Below, piece by piece: positions 8,320-16,456 of a DNA stretch of 64,000 nucleotides. Position 1 is the stretch's first letter. Each line of letters starts with the position of its first letter. The stretch is taken from positions 1,426,001 through 1,490,000 of the forward strand of contig CAVRIT010000001.1 in NCBI GenBank assembly GCA_963721345.1, written 5' to 3'. Origin of the DNA: JACDAN01 sp963721345. GTDB taxonomy: Bacteria > Actinomycetota > Thermoleophilia > Gaiellales > Gaiellaceae. The notes below the pieces were generated by a model, which did not search any database, was not told the DNA's origin, and saw only the letters and a list, made by a program, of their open reading frames with translations. A program made the position numbers and the translations under genes.

Positions 8320-9279
8320 CTAGCGCGGCAGGGACTCGCGTACGCGCGGCGCGAGCACCTCGTCCACGTGCAGCTCGTCGGCGGCGCCGGAGCGCTCCTC
8401 GTGGTGGCTCGTGATCAGCTCGCTGAGAAGTCCGAGCGAGAAGAACTGGAGACCGACGACGACGAGCAGGACGCCCAGCGTCAGCAGCGGGCGGTGCCCG
8501 ATCGCCTCCCCGGCCACCTTGAGCACTGTGAGATAGACGAGCAGCGCCGTCCCGATCGCGCTCATCACGAGCCCCACTCCCCCGAACAGGTGCAGCGGCC
8601 GGTGCCGGTAGCGGCCCATGAACCACACGGTGAGGAAGTCGAGGAAGCCTCGGAAGTACCGCTCGAATCCGTAACGGGAACGACCGTGCGCCCGCGGCCG
8701 GTGGTTGACCGGCAGCTCGGCGACGCGGTAGCCGCGGTCGTGGGCGAGCACCGGGACGAACCGGTGGAGCTCCCCGTAGATCCGGAGGCTCCGGACGACC
8801 TCCGCGCGGTACGCCTTCAGTCCGCAGTTGAGGTCGTGCAGGCGAAGTCCGGCGACCCGGCCGACGACGGTGTTGAAGACTTTCGACGGCAGCCGCCGGC
8901 TGAGCGGGTCCCGCCGCTGCGCCTTCCAGCCCGAGACGAGGTCGAATCCCTCGTCCAGCTTGGCGAGCAGCCGCGGGATCTCGGCGGGATCATCCTGCAG
9001 GTCCGCGTCGATCGTGACCACGATGTCTCCCGCCGCATGCCTGAACCCGGCGGCGAGGGCTGCCGCCTTGCCGAAATTCCGCCGTAGCCGGACGACCTTG
9101 ACGTTGTCCTGCGCGGCGTGGAGGCGTGTGAGGGCCGCGAAGGATCCATCGGTCGAGCCGTCGTCGACGAAAACCGCCTCCCACTCCCGCTCGAGCGGCT
9201 GGAGGGCTGCGCGGAGCTCGTCGTAGAGCGGACCGACGCTCCGCTCCTCGTCGTGCACCGGGACGACGACGGAGATCAC
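8320..9279 (-). CDS. Glycosyltransferase family 2, polyprenyl-phosphate sugar transferase-like
   Basis: A 319-residue protein from GTG 9279. It begins VISVVVPVHDEE and has the donor-binding DDGSTDGS (38-45) and the metal-binding DADLQDDP (92-99), then GLKAYR and a basic NHRPRAHGRSRYG segment. Two C-terminal transmembrane helices (about 235-255 and 267-287) anchor it. This architecture matches DPM1/ArnC/GtrB-like enzymes, which load a sugar onto polyprenyl phosphate to give the donor used by GT-C transferases such as the GT87 and PIG-V-like proteins here. A -10-like TAAGCT lies 6 bases upstream of the start and overlaps the moeA -10 box on the other strand. Confidence 0.92.
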   Translation of the reverse strand: MISVVVPVHDEERSVGPLYDELRAALQPLEREWEAVFVDDGSTDGSFAALTRLHAAQDNVKVVRLRRNFGKAAALAAGFRHAAGDIVVTIDADLQDDPAEIPRLLAKLDEGFDLVSGWKAQRRDPLSRRLPSKVFNTVVGRVAGLRLHDLNCGLKAYRAEVVRSLRIYGELHRFVPVLAHDRGYRVAELPVNHRPRAHGRSRYGFERYFRGFLDFLTVWFMGRYRHRPLHLFGGVGLVMSAIGTALLVYLTVLKVAGEAIGHRPLLTLGVLLVVVGLQFFSLGLLSELITSHHEERSGAADELHVDEVLAPRVRESLPR

Positions 9280-9284
9280 GCGAG

Positions 9285-9291
9285 TAGCTTA
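9285..9291. promoter_or_regulatory. Overlapping divergent -10 boxes, GT2 gene and moeA
   Basis: TAGCTT (9285-9290, plus strand) is followed by 9 bases and the moeA TTG start. TAAGCT (9286-9291, minus strand) is followed by 6 bases and the GT2 GTG start. The two hexamers share five base pairs. Both transcripts would be leaderless or nearly so. Confidence 0.45.
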
Positions 9292-9299
9292 TTCACGCT

Positions 9300-10493
9300 T
9301 TGGCCAGCCTCCTCTCACTCGAGGAAGCGCAGCGTCGGATCCTCGAACGCGTTGTGCCCCTGCCCGCCGAGCAGGTGGCGTTGGAGCAGGCGGCGGGCCG
9401 CGTGCTCGCGGAGACGGCGAGCTCCCGGGTCGACCTCCCGCCGTTCGATGCATCGGCGATGGACGGGTTCGCGCTGCGCGCTGCGGAGACCCCCGGCCGC
9501 CTGCCGGTCGCCGAGCGCATTGCAGCCGGACGCCCGGCTACGCGCGAGCTGAGGCCGGGGGAGGCGATGGGGATCGCAACCGGCGGCGCGGTTCCCGCCG
9601 GCGCCGATGCCGTCATCCCGCTCGAGTATGTTGTCGATCATGGCAACTCTATCGAGATTGCTGAACGCGTTGTCGAGACAGCCAACATACGTCCACGCGG
9701 AGGCGATCTTCGCGCCGGTGAGGACGTCGTGCGCGCTGGCACCCGGCTGGGCCCCGCCCAGCTCGGCGCCCTCGCCGCAGCGGGTGTCGCGGAGGTCGCG
9801 GTGGCGCGCCGACCGCGCGCCGCCGTCCTTTCGACGGGCTCCGAGCTTCGCCGCCCGGGAGAGGAGCTCGAGCCGGGACAAATCTATGAAGCCAACGGCG
9901 TGATCCTCGCGGCGCAGCTGCGGTCGGCCGGCGCCGAGGCCGCGGAGCTCGAGCCGGTCGCGGATGACGAGGCCGCACACCGGCGGGCCCTGGAGCAGGG
10001 TCTCGAGGCGGACGTCCTGGTCAGCTCGGGTGGCGTCTCGGTCGGCCCACACGACCTGGTTCGCTCGATCGGTGCCGAGGTCGGTGTGGAGGAGGTGTTC
10101 TGGGGCGTCTCGGTCAAGCCTGGCAAGCCACTGTGGTTCGGCGTCCGCGAGGGGACGCTGGTCTTCGGGCTGCCGGGCAATCCGGTCTCTTCGCTCGTGT
10201 GCTTCGAGCTCTTCGTGCGGCCCGCAGTGCTCGCCCTGCAGGGGCACGCCGAGCCGCTGCCCCGTTTCGAGATTGGGCGACTCGCTCGCGCGGTCAAACC
10301 GGATCGCGTCCGAACCGAGCTGATGCGTGCTCGCTCGAGCCGCGCCGAGGAGGCGGTCGAGCTCGACGTGGTGACCGGCCAGGAGTCGCACATGATCGCC
10401 CGGGCTGCCGCGGCTGATGCGCTCGCGCTGGTCCCGGCCGGCGAGGCCGAGCTGCCGGCCGGTTCGCCGGTCAGCTTCCTGCGGCTCGCTTGA
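9300..10493 (+). CDS. moeA: Molybdopterin molybdenumtransferase
   Basis: A 397-residue protein of normal MoeA length, from a TTG start. It shows the MoeA hallmarks: PPFDASAMDGFALRA near residue 50, GEAMGIATGGAVPAGADAV, the PRGGDLRAGEDV block, VLSTGSEL and the MoCF-fold motif SSGGVSVGPHD, then PGKPLWFG and FGLPGNPVSS. The enzyme inserts molybdate into adenylylated molybdopterin in the cytoplasm. MoaC and a MogA-type protein, which act in the same pathway, are encoded 9 kb downstream. It is transcribed divergently from the GT2 gene. Its last 23 bases overlap the convergent M28-like gene. Confidence 0.95.
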   Translation: MASLLSLEEAQRRILERVVPLPAEQVALEQAAGRVLAETASSRVDLPPFDASAMDGFALRAAETPGRLPVAERIAAGRPATRELRPGEAMGIATGGAVPAGADAVIPLEYVVDHGNSIEIAERVVETANIRPRGGDLRAGEDVVRAGTRLGPAQLGALAAAGVAEVAVARRPRAAVLSTGSELRRPGEELEPGQIYEANGVILAAQLRSAGAEAAELEPVADDEAAHRRALEQGLEADVLVSSGGVSVGPHDLVRSIGAEVGVEEVFWGVSVKPGKPLWFGVREGTLVFGLPGNPVSSLVCFELFVRPAVLALQGHAEPLPRFEIGRLARAVKPDRVRTELMRARSSRAEEAVELDVVTGQESHMIARAAAADALALVPAGEAELPAGSPVSFLRLA

Positions 10494-12363
10494 GCGGCTC
10501 GGCCGCGCGCCACGAGAGCGCGATGAGAAGCAGGCGCCGCACGAGCTCGCGGACGGGTCCGCGAGGCGGACGCTCCTGGGCGCTCGGGTAAGGCGCGTAT
10601 CGCCCGGCGCTGGCCGCGGCCAGCTGCCCGGCGGCGGCCAGCCAGGCGAGGCTGATCGCGATCGCGGGCAGCGGGACGTAGCCGAGTGCGACGAGCTGAG
10701 CGAGGTACCACGGCGCCTCCAGTCCGAGCTCGAATCGCCTGGCGAGCGAGCCGATGAGCAGCAGCGGTCCAACGAAGCCGGCGGCTAGCACGGCACCGCG
10801 GATCCACGCCCGGTGGTGCCGAACCTGTGGCAGCCAGAGCCACGCATGGAGCGAAGGGAGCACGAAGATCAGCGCGAAGGGATTCGTCGCCACGGTGAGG
10901 AGCGCGACGACGCCGAGCGCAAGAAGTGCTGCAGTCTGTCCGGCCAGCTCCTCCTCCGCGCTGACCGATCTCCGTGGGAGCAGCCGATCCCGCGCGACGA
11001 GCCATCCCGCCACGGCGAGTGCGCCGAAGAAACCAAAAACGAGCACGGGCACGTCGCCGGCGAAGTCGGTGTCAGGGGACGGCGGCCTCGGTGCGCCGTC
11101 GCCCCAGGCCCCGAGCAGGGCGAGCACGCCGAAAGCTGCGCCGACCCAGAACCAGAACGCGGTCCTCGTGCGGTAGCTGCGGAACGCCGGCGCGAGCGGG
11201 ATACGCCGCCGGCGGCAGCGCGCAAAGAGGTCCACCGCCGCGAGCAGGAACGGCAACAGCGCCGCGATCAGGACCAGCTTGATCGCCCAGCCGCGGATGA
11301 TGCGGGGACCGAGGTAGACGTAAGTGGCACTCGATCCCGGCAGCGCGACACCCTCCTCCAGCGCGGCGAAGACCGCTTCGGTGACCCCTCCCGCCTGCCC
11401 GATGCGCCGCGGGGTGAGGCCGTCGACCGTGTCGTTGACCGGGTTCGGCGGACGCTCGTCGGCGCTCGTCAGGGTCACGGCGGGCAGGGCGCGGCCGACG
11501 AACGGCGCTTGCTCGTAGAGGCTGAAGGGGAACGCGAGGTCGATGAGCTGTCCGAATGCGCTCGCGCGGCGTGGCTCTGTGCCGGTTCGCTCCCGGATGC
11601 GAGTTGCGACCGTTTGCACGTAGGTGACGTCAGGCGACCGGGAACGATCGCCGGCGAGCTCGACCCGGAGGCTCTGGGGCCCGCCGACCGCGGTCAGGTT
11701 CATGACGGCCTCGACCCTGCTCCGATAAGGCGAGCGTTCCAGGAACCGGACTGCCCCGAGGCCTCCGAACGCTCCGCCGTCCGTCGAGAGGAAGACCACC
11801 GTGTGCGCCGGCCCGATCGGGTCGATTGCGCGCCCCGGTGCGGGCGTGCGACGCAAGCCGTACCCTCGCGCCAGCTCCAGCAGGGCGCCGGTGCCCGATG
11901 CGTTGTCGTTTGCTCCCGGGCTGAGGCCGACGTTGTCGCGGTGCGCCATCACGACCAGCGTGGCGCCCGAACGCCCTGGGGCGACCGCGAATACGTTCTG
12001 CATCTGCACGGTGCCTTGCCCGGGGATGGAGCCCTCGAACGAGTCACGTTGCACGTTGAATCCGTAGGTGCGGAGCCGTCCCGCCACCCAATCCGCAGCA
12101 CCGACCGCGTCCTGGGACCCCGGCGGGCGTTTGGGGAACTGCAAGGCCAGTTCGCGAGCCGCTTCCACCGCCGTCTGCTGGTCGAACGAGGGCGGCAGAG
12201 ATGCGGGAGGAAGTGCTTCGGGGCGGGTAACCGTGAATGCGGCGATCAGCAGCGGGATCGACACCAGCAGCAGGGTGCCGCGGTAGGTGCGCGCGTTCAC
12301 GGGGCGCTCGAGCGAGCCCGGCCGTGGCCGCCGCCGCGCAGATGGGGGCCGGAGCGCGGCCAT
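10471..12363 (-). CDS. M28-fold membrane protein with degenerate peptidase active site
   Basis: A 630-residue protein. An N-terminal signal-anchor (about 28-46) is followed by an extracytoplasmic M28 aminopeptidase-like domain (about 60-320) and roughly eight hydrophobic helices (about 345-610). The first zinc motifs are present: AHRDN (His141, Asp143) and GANDNASG (Asp153). The usual Glu-Glu pair expected near residue 196 reads TDGGAFGG, the next Asp ligand position reads MNLTAVGG (about 222-228), and the last His region reads PPNPVNDT. The protein is therefore probably not a working zinc aminopeptidase, and may bind substrates or act as a membrane complex part. ATG 12363 was chosen; a GTG at residue 22 is an alternative. 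Confidence 0.8.
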   Translation of the reverse strand: MAALRPPSARRRPRPGSLERPVNARTYRGTLLLVSIPLLIAAFTVTRPEALPPASLPPSFDQQTAVEAARELALQFPKRPPGSQDAVGAADWVAGRLRTYGFNVQRDSFEGSIPGQGTVQMQNVFAVAPGRSGATLVVMAHRDNVGLSPGANDNASGTGALLELARGYGLRRTPAPGRAIDPIGPAHTVVFLSTDGGAFGGLGAVRFLERSPYRSRVEAVMNLTAVGGPQSLRVELAGDRSRSPDVTYVQTVATRIRERTGTEPRRASAFGQLIDLAFPFSLYEQAPFVGRALPAVTLTSADERPPNPVNDTVDGLTPRRIGQAGGVTEAVFAALEEGVALPGSSATYVYLGPRIIRGWAIKLVLIAALLPFLLAAVDLFARCRRRRIPLAPAFRSYRTRTAFWFWVGAAFGVLALLGAWGDGAPRPPSPDTDFAGDVPVLVFGFFGALAVAGWLVARDRLLPRRSVSAEEELAGQTAALLALGVVALLTVATNPFALIFVLPSLHAWLWLPQVRHHRAWIRGAVLAAGFVGPLLLIGSLARRFELGLEAPWYLAQLVALGYVPLPAIAISLAWLAAAGQLAAASAGRYAPYPSAQERPPRGPVRELVRRLLLIALSWRAAEPLKRAAGS

Positions 12364-12373
12364 ATGCCGGGGC

Positions 12374-12380
12374 TATAGTA
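12374..12380. promoter_or_regulatory. Overlapping divergent -10 boxes, M28-like gene and response regulator
   Basis: TATAGT (12374-12379, plus) and TACTAT (12375-12380, minus) overlap by five bases. The minus-strand box lies 11 bases from the M28-like ATG, giving a nearly leaderless mRNA. The plus-strand transcript would have a leader of about 45 bases containing the GGAG before GTG 12425. Confidence 0.45.
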
Positions 12381-12424
12381 GGGAGGGCCGGTCGGCTGCG
12401 CCGATACCCGGTGGAGAAACGTCC

Positions 12425-13126
12425 GTGCCCGAGTCCTCGACCATTCTCCTCGTCGACGACGAGGATTCCATCCAGAAGCTCCTTTCGTACCCACTCGAGC
12501 GCGACGGGTTTCGCGTGCTCGCCGCCCGTGACGGCGAGGAGGCTCTGGCGAAGTTCTCCAGCGAGCCAATCGATCTCGTCGTCCTCGACCTGATGCTGCC
12601 CAAGGTGGACGGCCTCGAGGTCTGCAAGCGGCTTCGTGCGCAGAGCACCGTGCCGATCATCATGCTCACCGCGCGGGACGACGAGCTCGACAAGGTTCTC
12701 GGGCTCGAGCTCGGCGCGGACGACTACATCACCAAGCCGTTCTCGATTCGCGAGTTCCGCAGCCGGGTTCGCGCGCTGCTGCGCCGGGCGTCACTGCCCG
12801 CCCAGGCCGACCAGCGGCGGACGGAGGCGATCGAGACCGACGGATTGAGGGTCGACCCGGCACGTCGCACCGTCGAGGCGCACGGCGAGGCGATCCAGCT
12901 CACCTACGTGGAATTCGAGCTTCTGCGCACGCTCGCGGGGAATCCGGGGCAGGTGTTCAGCCGCCGGCGTTTGCTCGAGTCGCTGTGGGGCGACTCCGCC
13001 TACCGCGAGCCGAGGACGATCGACGTGCATGTGCGGCACCTGCGCGAGAAGCTGGAGCAGGATCCGAGTAACCCAGAATTCATCTTGACCGTGCGCGGCG
13101 CGGGCTACCGTTTCCGGGAGGCATGA
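12425..13126 (+). CDS. OmpR/PhoB-family response regulator
   Basis: A 233-residue regulator. The receiver domain has the acidic pair in VDDED (10-14), phospho-acceptor Asp55 in VVLDLMLP, the switch Thr in MLTARDD and Lys104 in YITKPFS. A winged-helix DNA-binding domain (about 135-230) has RTIDVHVRHLREKL and the GAGYRF end. I chose GTG 12425 because GGAG lies about 10 bases upstream and residue 1 then falls just before the receiver domain. The same frame is open further upstream, but that part lies antisense to the M28-like gene. It is coupled to the histidine kinase gene by an ATGA overlap. Confidence 0.93.
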   Translation: MPESSTILLVDDEDSIQKLLSYPLERDGFRVLAARDGEEALAKFSSEPIDLVVLDLMLPKVDGLEVCKRLRAQSTVPIIMLTARDDELDKVLGLELGADDYITKPFSIREFRSRVRALLRRASLPAQADQRRTEAIETDGLRVDPARRTVEAHGEAIQLTYVEFELLRTLAGNPGQVFSRRRLLESLWGDSAYREPRTIDVHVRHLREKLEQDPSNPEFILTVRGAGYRFREA

Positions 13127-14532
13127 ATCGGCTTAGGACCGTCGGGCTCAAGCTGACGCTGGCACTCGCCGGCCTCGTCGCCGGCGCGCTGGCCATCGTC
13201 TACCTCGCAGTCGTCCCCTCGCTCGAGGATCGCCTGATCGACAAGCGCCAGAACGAGCTGACCCTGGCTGCGCGCGACGTGATCGGGGAGATCCAACAGA
13301 ACGAGAGCCCCGTGATCGGGCTCGACGAGATCCTGTCGGTCTCGGCGGACGAGCAGGGTGTCCGGCTCACGGTCTTCGAGTATCTGCGCGACACGCCCGT
13401 GCACCTGGTCAACAAGGCGGACTCGACGCAGTTCGGGCCGGTAATCACGCGCGACCCCGTGGCCCAGCGGGCCGCCGAGCACGACAGGACCGAGCGAGGG
13501 GTCGTGCGGCGTGGCGGGCAGGAGTTCGCCGAGGTCGCCGTACCGTTCGAGAACCGGATCCTGGTGATCGGCGCTCGAATCGACGAAGGCACGATCTCCC
13601 TCGTGCAGCGAAGGCTGCTGCTGGCGGGCCTGATCGCGCTGCTGATCGCCGCTGTCGCGGGATTCGGGCTCGCCCGCATCTTCGCCCGGCGCATCCGGCG
13701 TCTCGAGCGCGCCGCGCACCGCATCGCCGGCGGCCGGTTTGACGAACCGGTGCTGGACCGGAGCGAGGACGAGCTGGGCGAGCTCGCGAGGGCGTTCGAC
13801 GACATGCGCAAGCGCCTCGCCGCACTCGAGCGCGCTCGCCGAGAGTTCATCGCGAACGCCTCGCACGAGCTGCGCACACCGATCTTCGCGCTGGGTGGTC
13901 ATCTCGAGCTCCTGACCGACGAAGAGGTCGACGGCGCAACGCGCGAGGAGTTTCTCGAGGAGATGCGTCTCCAGGTCGAGCGGCTGACGAAGCTGACGAC
14001 CGACCTCCTCGATCTCTCGCGGATCGACGCCGGCCGTCTTCGCGTCGAGTTCGCGCCGGTCGACCTCTCCGACGTCGCGGGATCGCTCGTCGCCGAGTTT
14101 CGCGGCGTCGGCCGCGGCAGCGAGCACGCCCTGGTCGTGGACGGCGGTGGAGAAGCTCTCGCGCTCGCCGACGAGGAGCGCGTCCGCCAGATCGGGCGAA
14201 TCCTGCTGGAGAACGCGATCGTTCACACCCCCGCCGGGACGGAGGTGCACGTCTCGGTCGGGGAGGACGACGGCGCAGCGCTCCTGCAGATCGAGGACGA
14301 CGGCCCGGGCATCGGCCCCGACGACCGCGAACAGGTCTTCGAGCGCTTCTACCGCTCGGCGACCGCCGTGAAGGCCGGAAGCGGGCTGGGCCTCGCGATT
14401 GCGAGCGAGCTAGCCGCGGTGATGGGCGGCGAGATCGACTTGGAGTCCCGACCCGGTAAGACGGTTTTCACACTGCGGCTCCCGCGGACCCAGGTCCTGG
14501 CCGGTGAGCCAGAGCCCGCTCTGGCTGTGTAG
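13123..14532 (+). CDS. Sensor histidine kinase (HAMP, HisKA, HATPase_c)
   Basis: A 469-residue membrane sensor. Transmembrane helices near 8-30 and 163-184 bracket an extracytoplasmic sensor region of about 130 residues of no recognisable family. HAMP follows (about 186-238), then the phospho-acceptor His248 in NASHELRTP and an ATPase domain with N-box LLENAIVHTP, G1 DDGPGIGP and G2 GSGLGLAIA. It should phosphorylate the response regulator encoded just upstream. The signal is unknown. The HtrA-type protease gene 110 bases downstream is a plausible target, which is inference from position only. Confidence 0.93.
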   Translation: MNRLRTVGLKLTLALAGLVAGALAIVYLAVVPSLEDRLIDKRQNELTLAARDVIGEIQQNESPVIGLDEILSVSADEQGVRLTVFEYLRDTPVHLVNKADSTQFGPVITRDPVAQRAAEHDRTERGVVRRGGQEFAEVAVPFENRILVIGARIDEGTISLVQRRLLLAGLIALLIAAVAGFGLARIFARRIRRLERAAHRIAGGRFDEPVLDRSEDELGELARAFDDMRKRLAALERARREFIANASHELRTPIFALGGHLELLTDEEVDGATREEFLEEMRLQVERLTKLTTDLLDLSRIDAGRLRVEFAPVDLSDVAGSLVAEFRGVGRGSEHALVVDGGGEALALADEERVRQIGRILLENAIVHTPAGTEVHVSVGEDDGAALLQIEDDGPGIGPDDREQVFERFYRSATAVKAGSGLGLAIASELAAVMGGEIDLESRPGKTVFTLRLPRTQVLAGEPEPALAV

Positions 14533-14555
14533 CTGGCGTTTTCCCGTGAAATGGG

Positions 14556-14570
14556 TGTCCTTTTGGGACA
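14556..14570. repeat. Small inverted repeat between kinase and HtrA genes
   Basis: TGTCC (14556-14560) and GGACA (14566-14570) flank TTTTG. The stem is only five bases with no clear T-run after it, so it could be a weak terminator for the two-component operon or an operator. Evidence is slight. Confidence 0.25.
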
Positions 14571-14626
14571 TGGCGAGCACCGAACACCGCTCGTGCGCGG
14601 TCCGGAGTCTCTGAATCCTGCATGGC

Positions 14627-14632
14627 TACAGT
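14627..14632 (+). promoter_or_regulatory. -10 box for the HtrA gene
   Basis: TACAGT, 9 bases before ATG 14642, with no Shine-Dalgarno sequence between them, which suggests a leaderless transcript. No clear TTGACA-like -35 is seen. Confidence 0.4.
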
Positions 14633-14641
14633 GAGACGACC

Positions 14642-15850
14642 ATGCGTCCGAGAGTCGTTATCGCACTCGTTCTCGCCGCCGCCCTCATGGGCGGCGTCTT
14701 GTCTGCGCTGCTCGTGACTGCCGGCCTCGGCGGAAAGTCGACCGAGACGGTCGTCGTCCCGGGCGACTCGCCGGTGCCGATCCAGCGCCGGTTCCCGACG
14801 ACGGGTGCCAAGCCGCTGCTCGGCAACGGGTTCGATCCGGCCGCGATCTATCAATCGCGCAGCAGCGGCGTCGTCACCGTCTATTCGTTCTTCGACGGCC
14901 GCCCCGAGGACGAGCACGCCGCACAGGGATCCGGGTTCGTGGTCTCGAAGCGCGGCGAGATTCTCACCAGTGCCCACGTCGTCACGACGGCGGGGCAGGG
15001 TGAGCGGGACCCGGACGGCGCCTCGCGCGTCTTCGTGGCGTTCGTCGACGGGGACCGTGTGCCGGCTCGCCTTGTCGGCTGGGACCTCTACGACGACGTG
15101 GCGGTGCTGCGGGTGGATCCTGATGCGCATCGCCTCGAGCCCGTCCCGCTGGGAGACTCTGCGGCCGTCGTCGTCGGCGAGCCCGTCGCCGCGATGGGCA
15201 GTCCGTTCGGGAACGAGAACTCACTCGCCGTCGGCGTCGTCTCGGCGACGCAGCGATCGATCGGTTCGTTGACCTCCGACTACACCGTCCCCGACGCGAT
15301 TCAGACCGACGCCCCGATCACGCATGGAAACTCCGGCGGGCCGCTCTTCGATGCCCGCGGCCGGGTGATCGGCATCAACGCGCAGATTCGCAGCCAGTCC
15401 GGCCAAGCCGAGGGCGTGGGCTTCGCGATCCCGATCAACGCTGCCAAGAGATCGCTCGAGCAGCTCGTCCGCACCGGACGCGTCGCGTACGCCTACGTGG
15501 GCGTGAACGCCGAGGATCTGACGCCGTCGATCGCACGGCGGCTCGACTACAGCGTCGACCGGGGCGCCGTCGTCGCCTGCGTGGTGCCCGAGAGCCCCGG
15601 CCAGCGGGCGGGCCTTCGCGGTGGGAGCGAGCGACGTCAGCTCAACGGTGTGGAGTTCCGCCATGGCGGCGACATCGTTGTCGCAATTGGCAACAGACCG
15701 GTGGACGACGCGGATGATCTCGTCCGGGTTGTGAGCGAGGCGCTGGTGCCCGGTCAGGTCGCTCAGTTCGCGCTCGTCCGGAACGGCCGTCGCATCACTG
15801 TGCCCGTCAGGATGGGTGAGCGTCCCTCCCGGCCGGCCCCGCAGTGTTGA
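14642..15850 (+). CDS. HtrA/DegP-type serine protease with PDZ domain
   Basis: A 402-residue protein with an N-terminal signal-anchor (about 6-27). Its trypsin-like domain carries all three catalytic residues: His112 in LTSAHVVTT, Asp in WDLYDDVAVL (151-152) and Ser231 in ITHGNSGGPL. A PDZ domain occupies about 285-392. HtrA proteins degrade or refold damaged proteins outside the membrane. Here it follows a two-component system and precedes an RsbW-like kinase and trehalose synthases, which suggests an envelope or osmotic stress block. Between the catalytic domain and the end of the PDZ, an insertion (GGSERRQLNGVEFRHG) is longer than usual. Confidence 0.94.
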   Translation: MRPRVVIALVLAAALMGGVLSALLVTAGLGGKSTETVVVPGDSPVPIQRRFPTTGAKPLLGNGFDPAAIYQSRSSGVVTVYSFFDGRPEDEHAAQGSGFVVSKRGEILTSAHVVTTAGQGERDPDGASRVFVAFVDGDRVPARLVGWDLYDDVAVLRVDPDAHRLEPVPLGDSAAVVVGEPVAAMGSPFGNENSLAVGVVSATQRSIGSLTSDYTVPDAIQTDAPITHGNSGGPLFDARGRVIGINAQIRSQSGQAEGVGFAIPINAAKRSLEQLVRTGRVAYAYVGVNAEDLTPSIARRLDYSVDRGAVVACVVPESPGQRAGLRGGSERRQLNGVEFRHGGDIVVAIGNRPVDDADDLVRVVSEALVPGQVAQFALVRNGRRITVPVRMGERPSRPAPQC

Positions 15851-15962
15851 CAGCTCGCGTTTAGCGACTCTGCCGACAGGAGATAGGGGAGCTTGGAGAG
15901 AATTGGCCACGTTCCGGCCGAAATCTGGCGGAACCTGGCTTAACCACAGCGGCGAGGCGGAA

Positions 15963-16406
15963 TTGAACCCAGCAAGTGCAGATTCGAACGGGTCGCACAC
16001 CGTGCGGCTGACGATCCCCGCGAAGGCCGAGTACATCACGCTGGTCCGGCTTGCGCTGAGTGGGCTCTCCAGCCTCCGCCCGCTCCCTGAGGAGACCCTC
16101 GGCGATCTCAAGCTCGCCGTCACGGAAGCATGTTCCAACTCCGTCCGTCACGCGTACCGCGACGACCGGTCGGGCGACGTCCAGGTCGTGTACGAGCTGC
16201 ATGCCGACCGCCTCGTCGTGGAAGTGTGGGACGAAGGCGAGGGGTTTGCCGCGGGCGAGCATCCCCCGATTGCCACCGACGGCGCGCTCAACGAAGGCGG
16301 TCTCGGGATCGCGATCATCCGCGAGCTCGCCGACGAGCTCGAGTTCGGTCCCGGCGCAGGCGGGAAGGGATCTCGCCTTCGGTTCGTAAAGTTCATTCAG
16401 GACTAG
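15963..16406 (+). CDS. RsbW-like anti-sigma-factor/serine kinase ATPase
   Basis: About 147 residues containing a complete GHKL ATPase fold of the RsbW/SpoIIAB type. The N-box is TEACSNSVRHAY (54-65), G1 is DEGEGF (90-95) and G2 is EGGLGIAII (111-119). RsbW proteins bind a sigma factor or phosphorylate an STAS anti-anti-sigma protein in stress response; no such partner is encoded nearby. I favour TTG 15963, preceded by GAGG about 6 bases upstream, because domain homology starts just after it. TTG 15903 is an alternative. The 112 bases between the HtrA stop and this start show no other gene. Confidence 0.82.
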   Translation: MNPASADSNGSHTVRLTIPAKAEYITLVRLALSGLSSLRPLPEETLGDLKLAVTEACSNSVRHAYRDDRSGDVQVVYELHADRLVVEVWDEGEGFAAGEHPPIATDGALNEGGLGIAIIRELADELEFGPGAGGKGSRLRFVKFIQD

Positions 16407-16456
16407 TCCGAGACTGCCGTTATCCTCGCCCGCGGCCCGGCTGAGGGCCTCCCTTG

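Noticed and set aside
12287..12424. 46-residue extension of the first response regulator
   Set aside because: It lies antisense to the M28-like gene, has no homology to receiver domains, and GTG 12425 has a good upstream GGAG.
15816..15962. N-terminal extension of the RsbW-like protein from codons overlapping the HtrA gene
   Set aside because: The sequence before 15963 is not like the family, and the extra length would exceed the usual size of about 140 residues.
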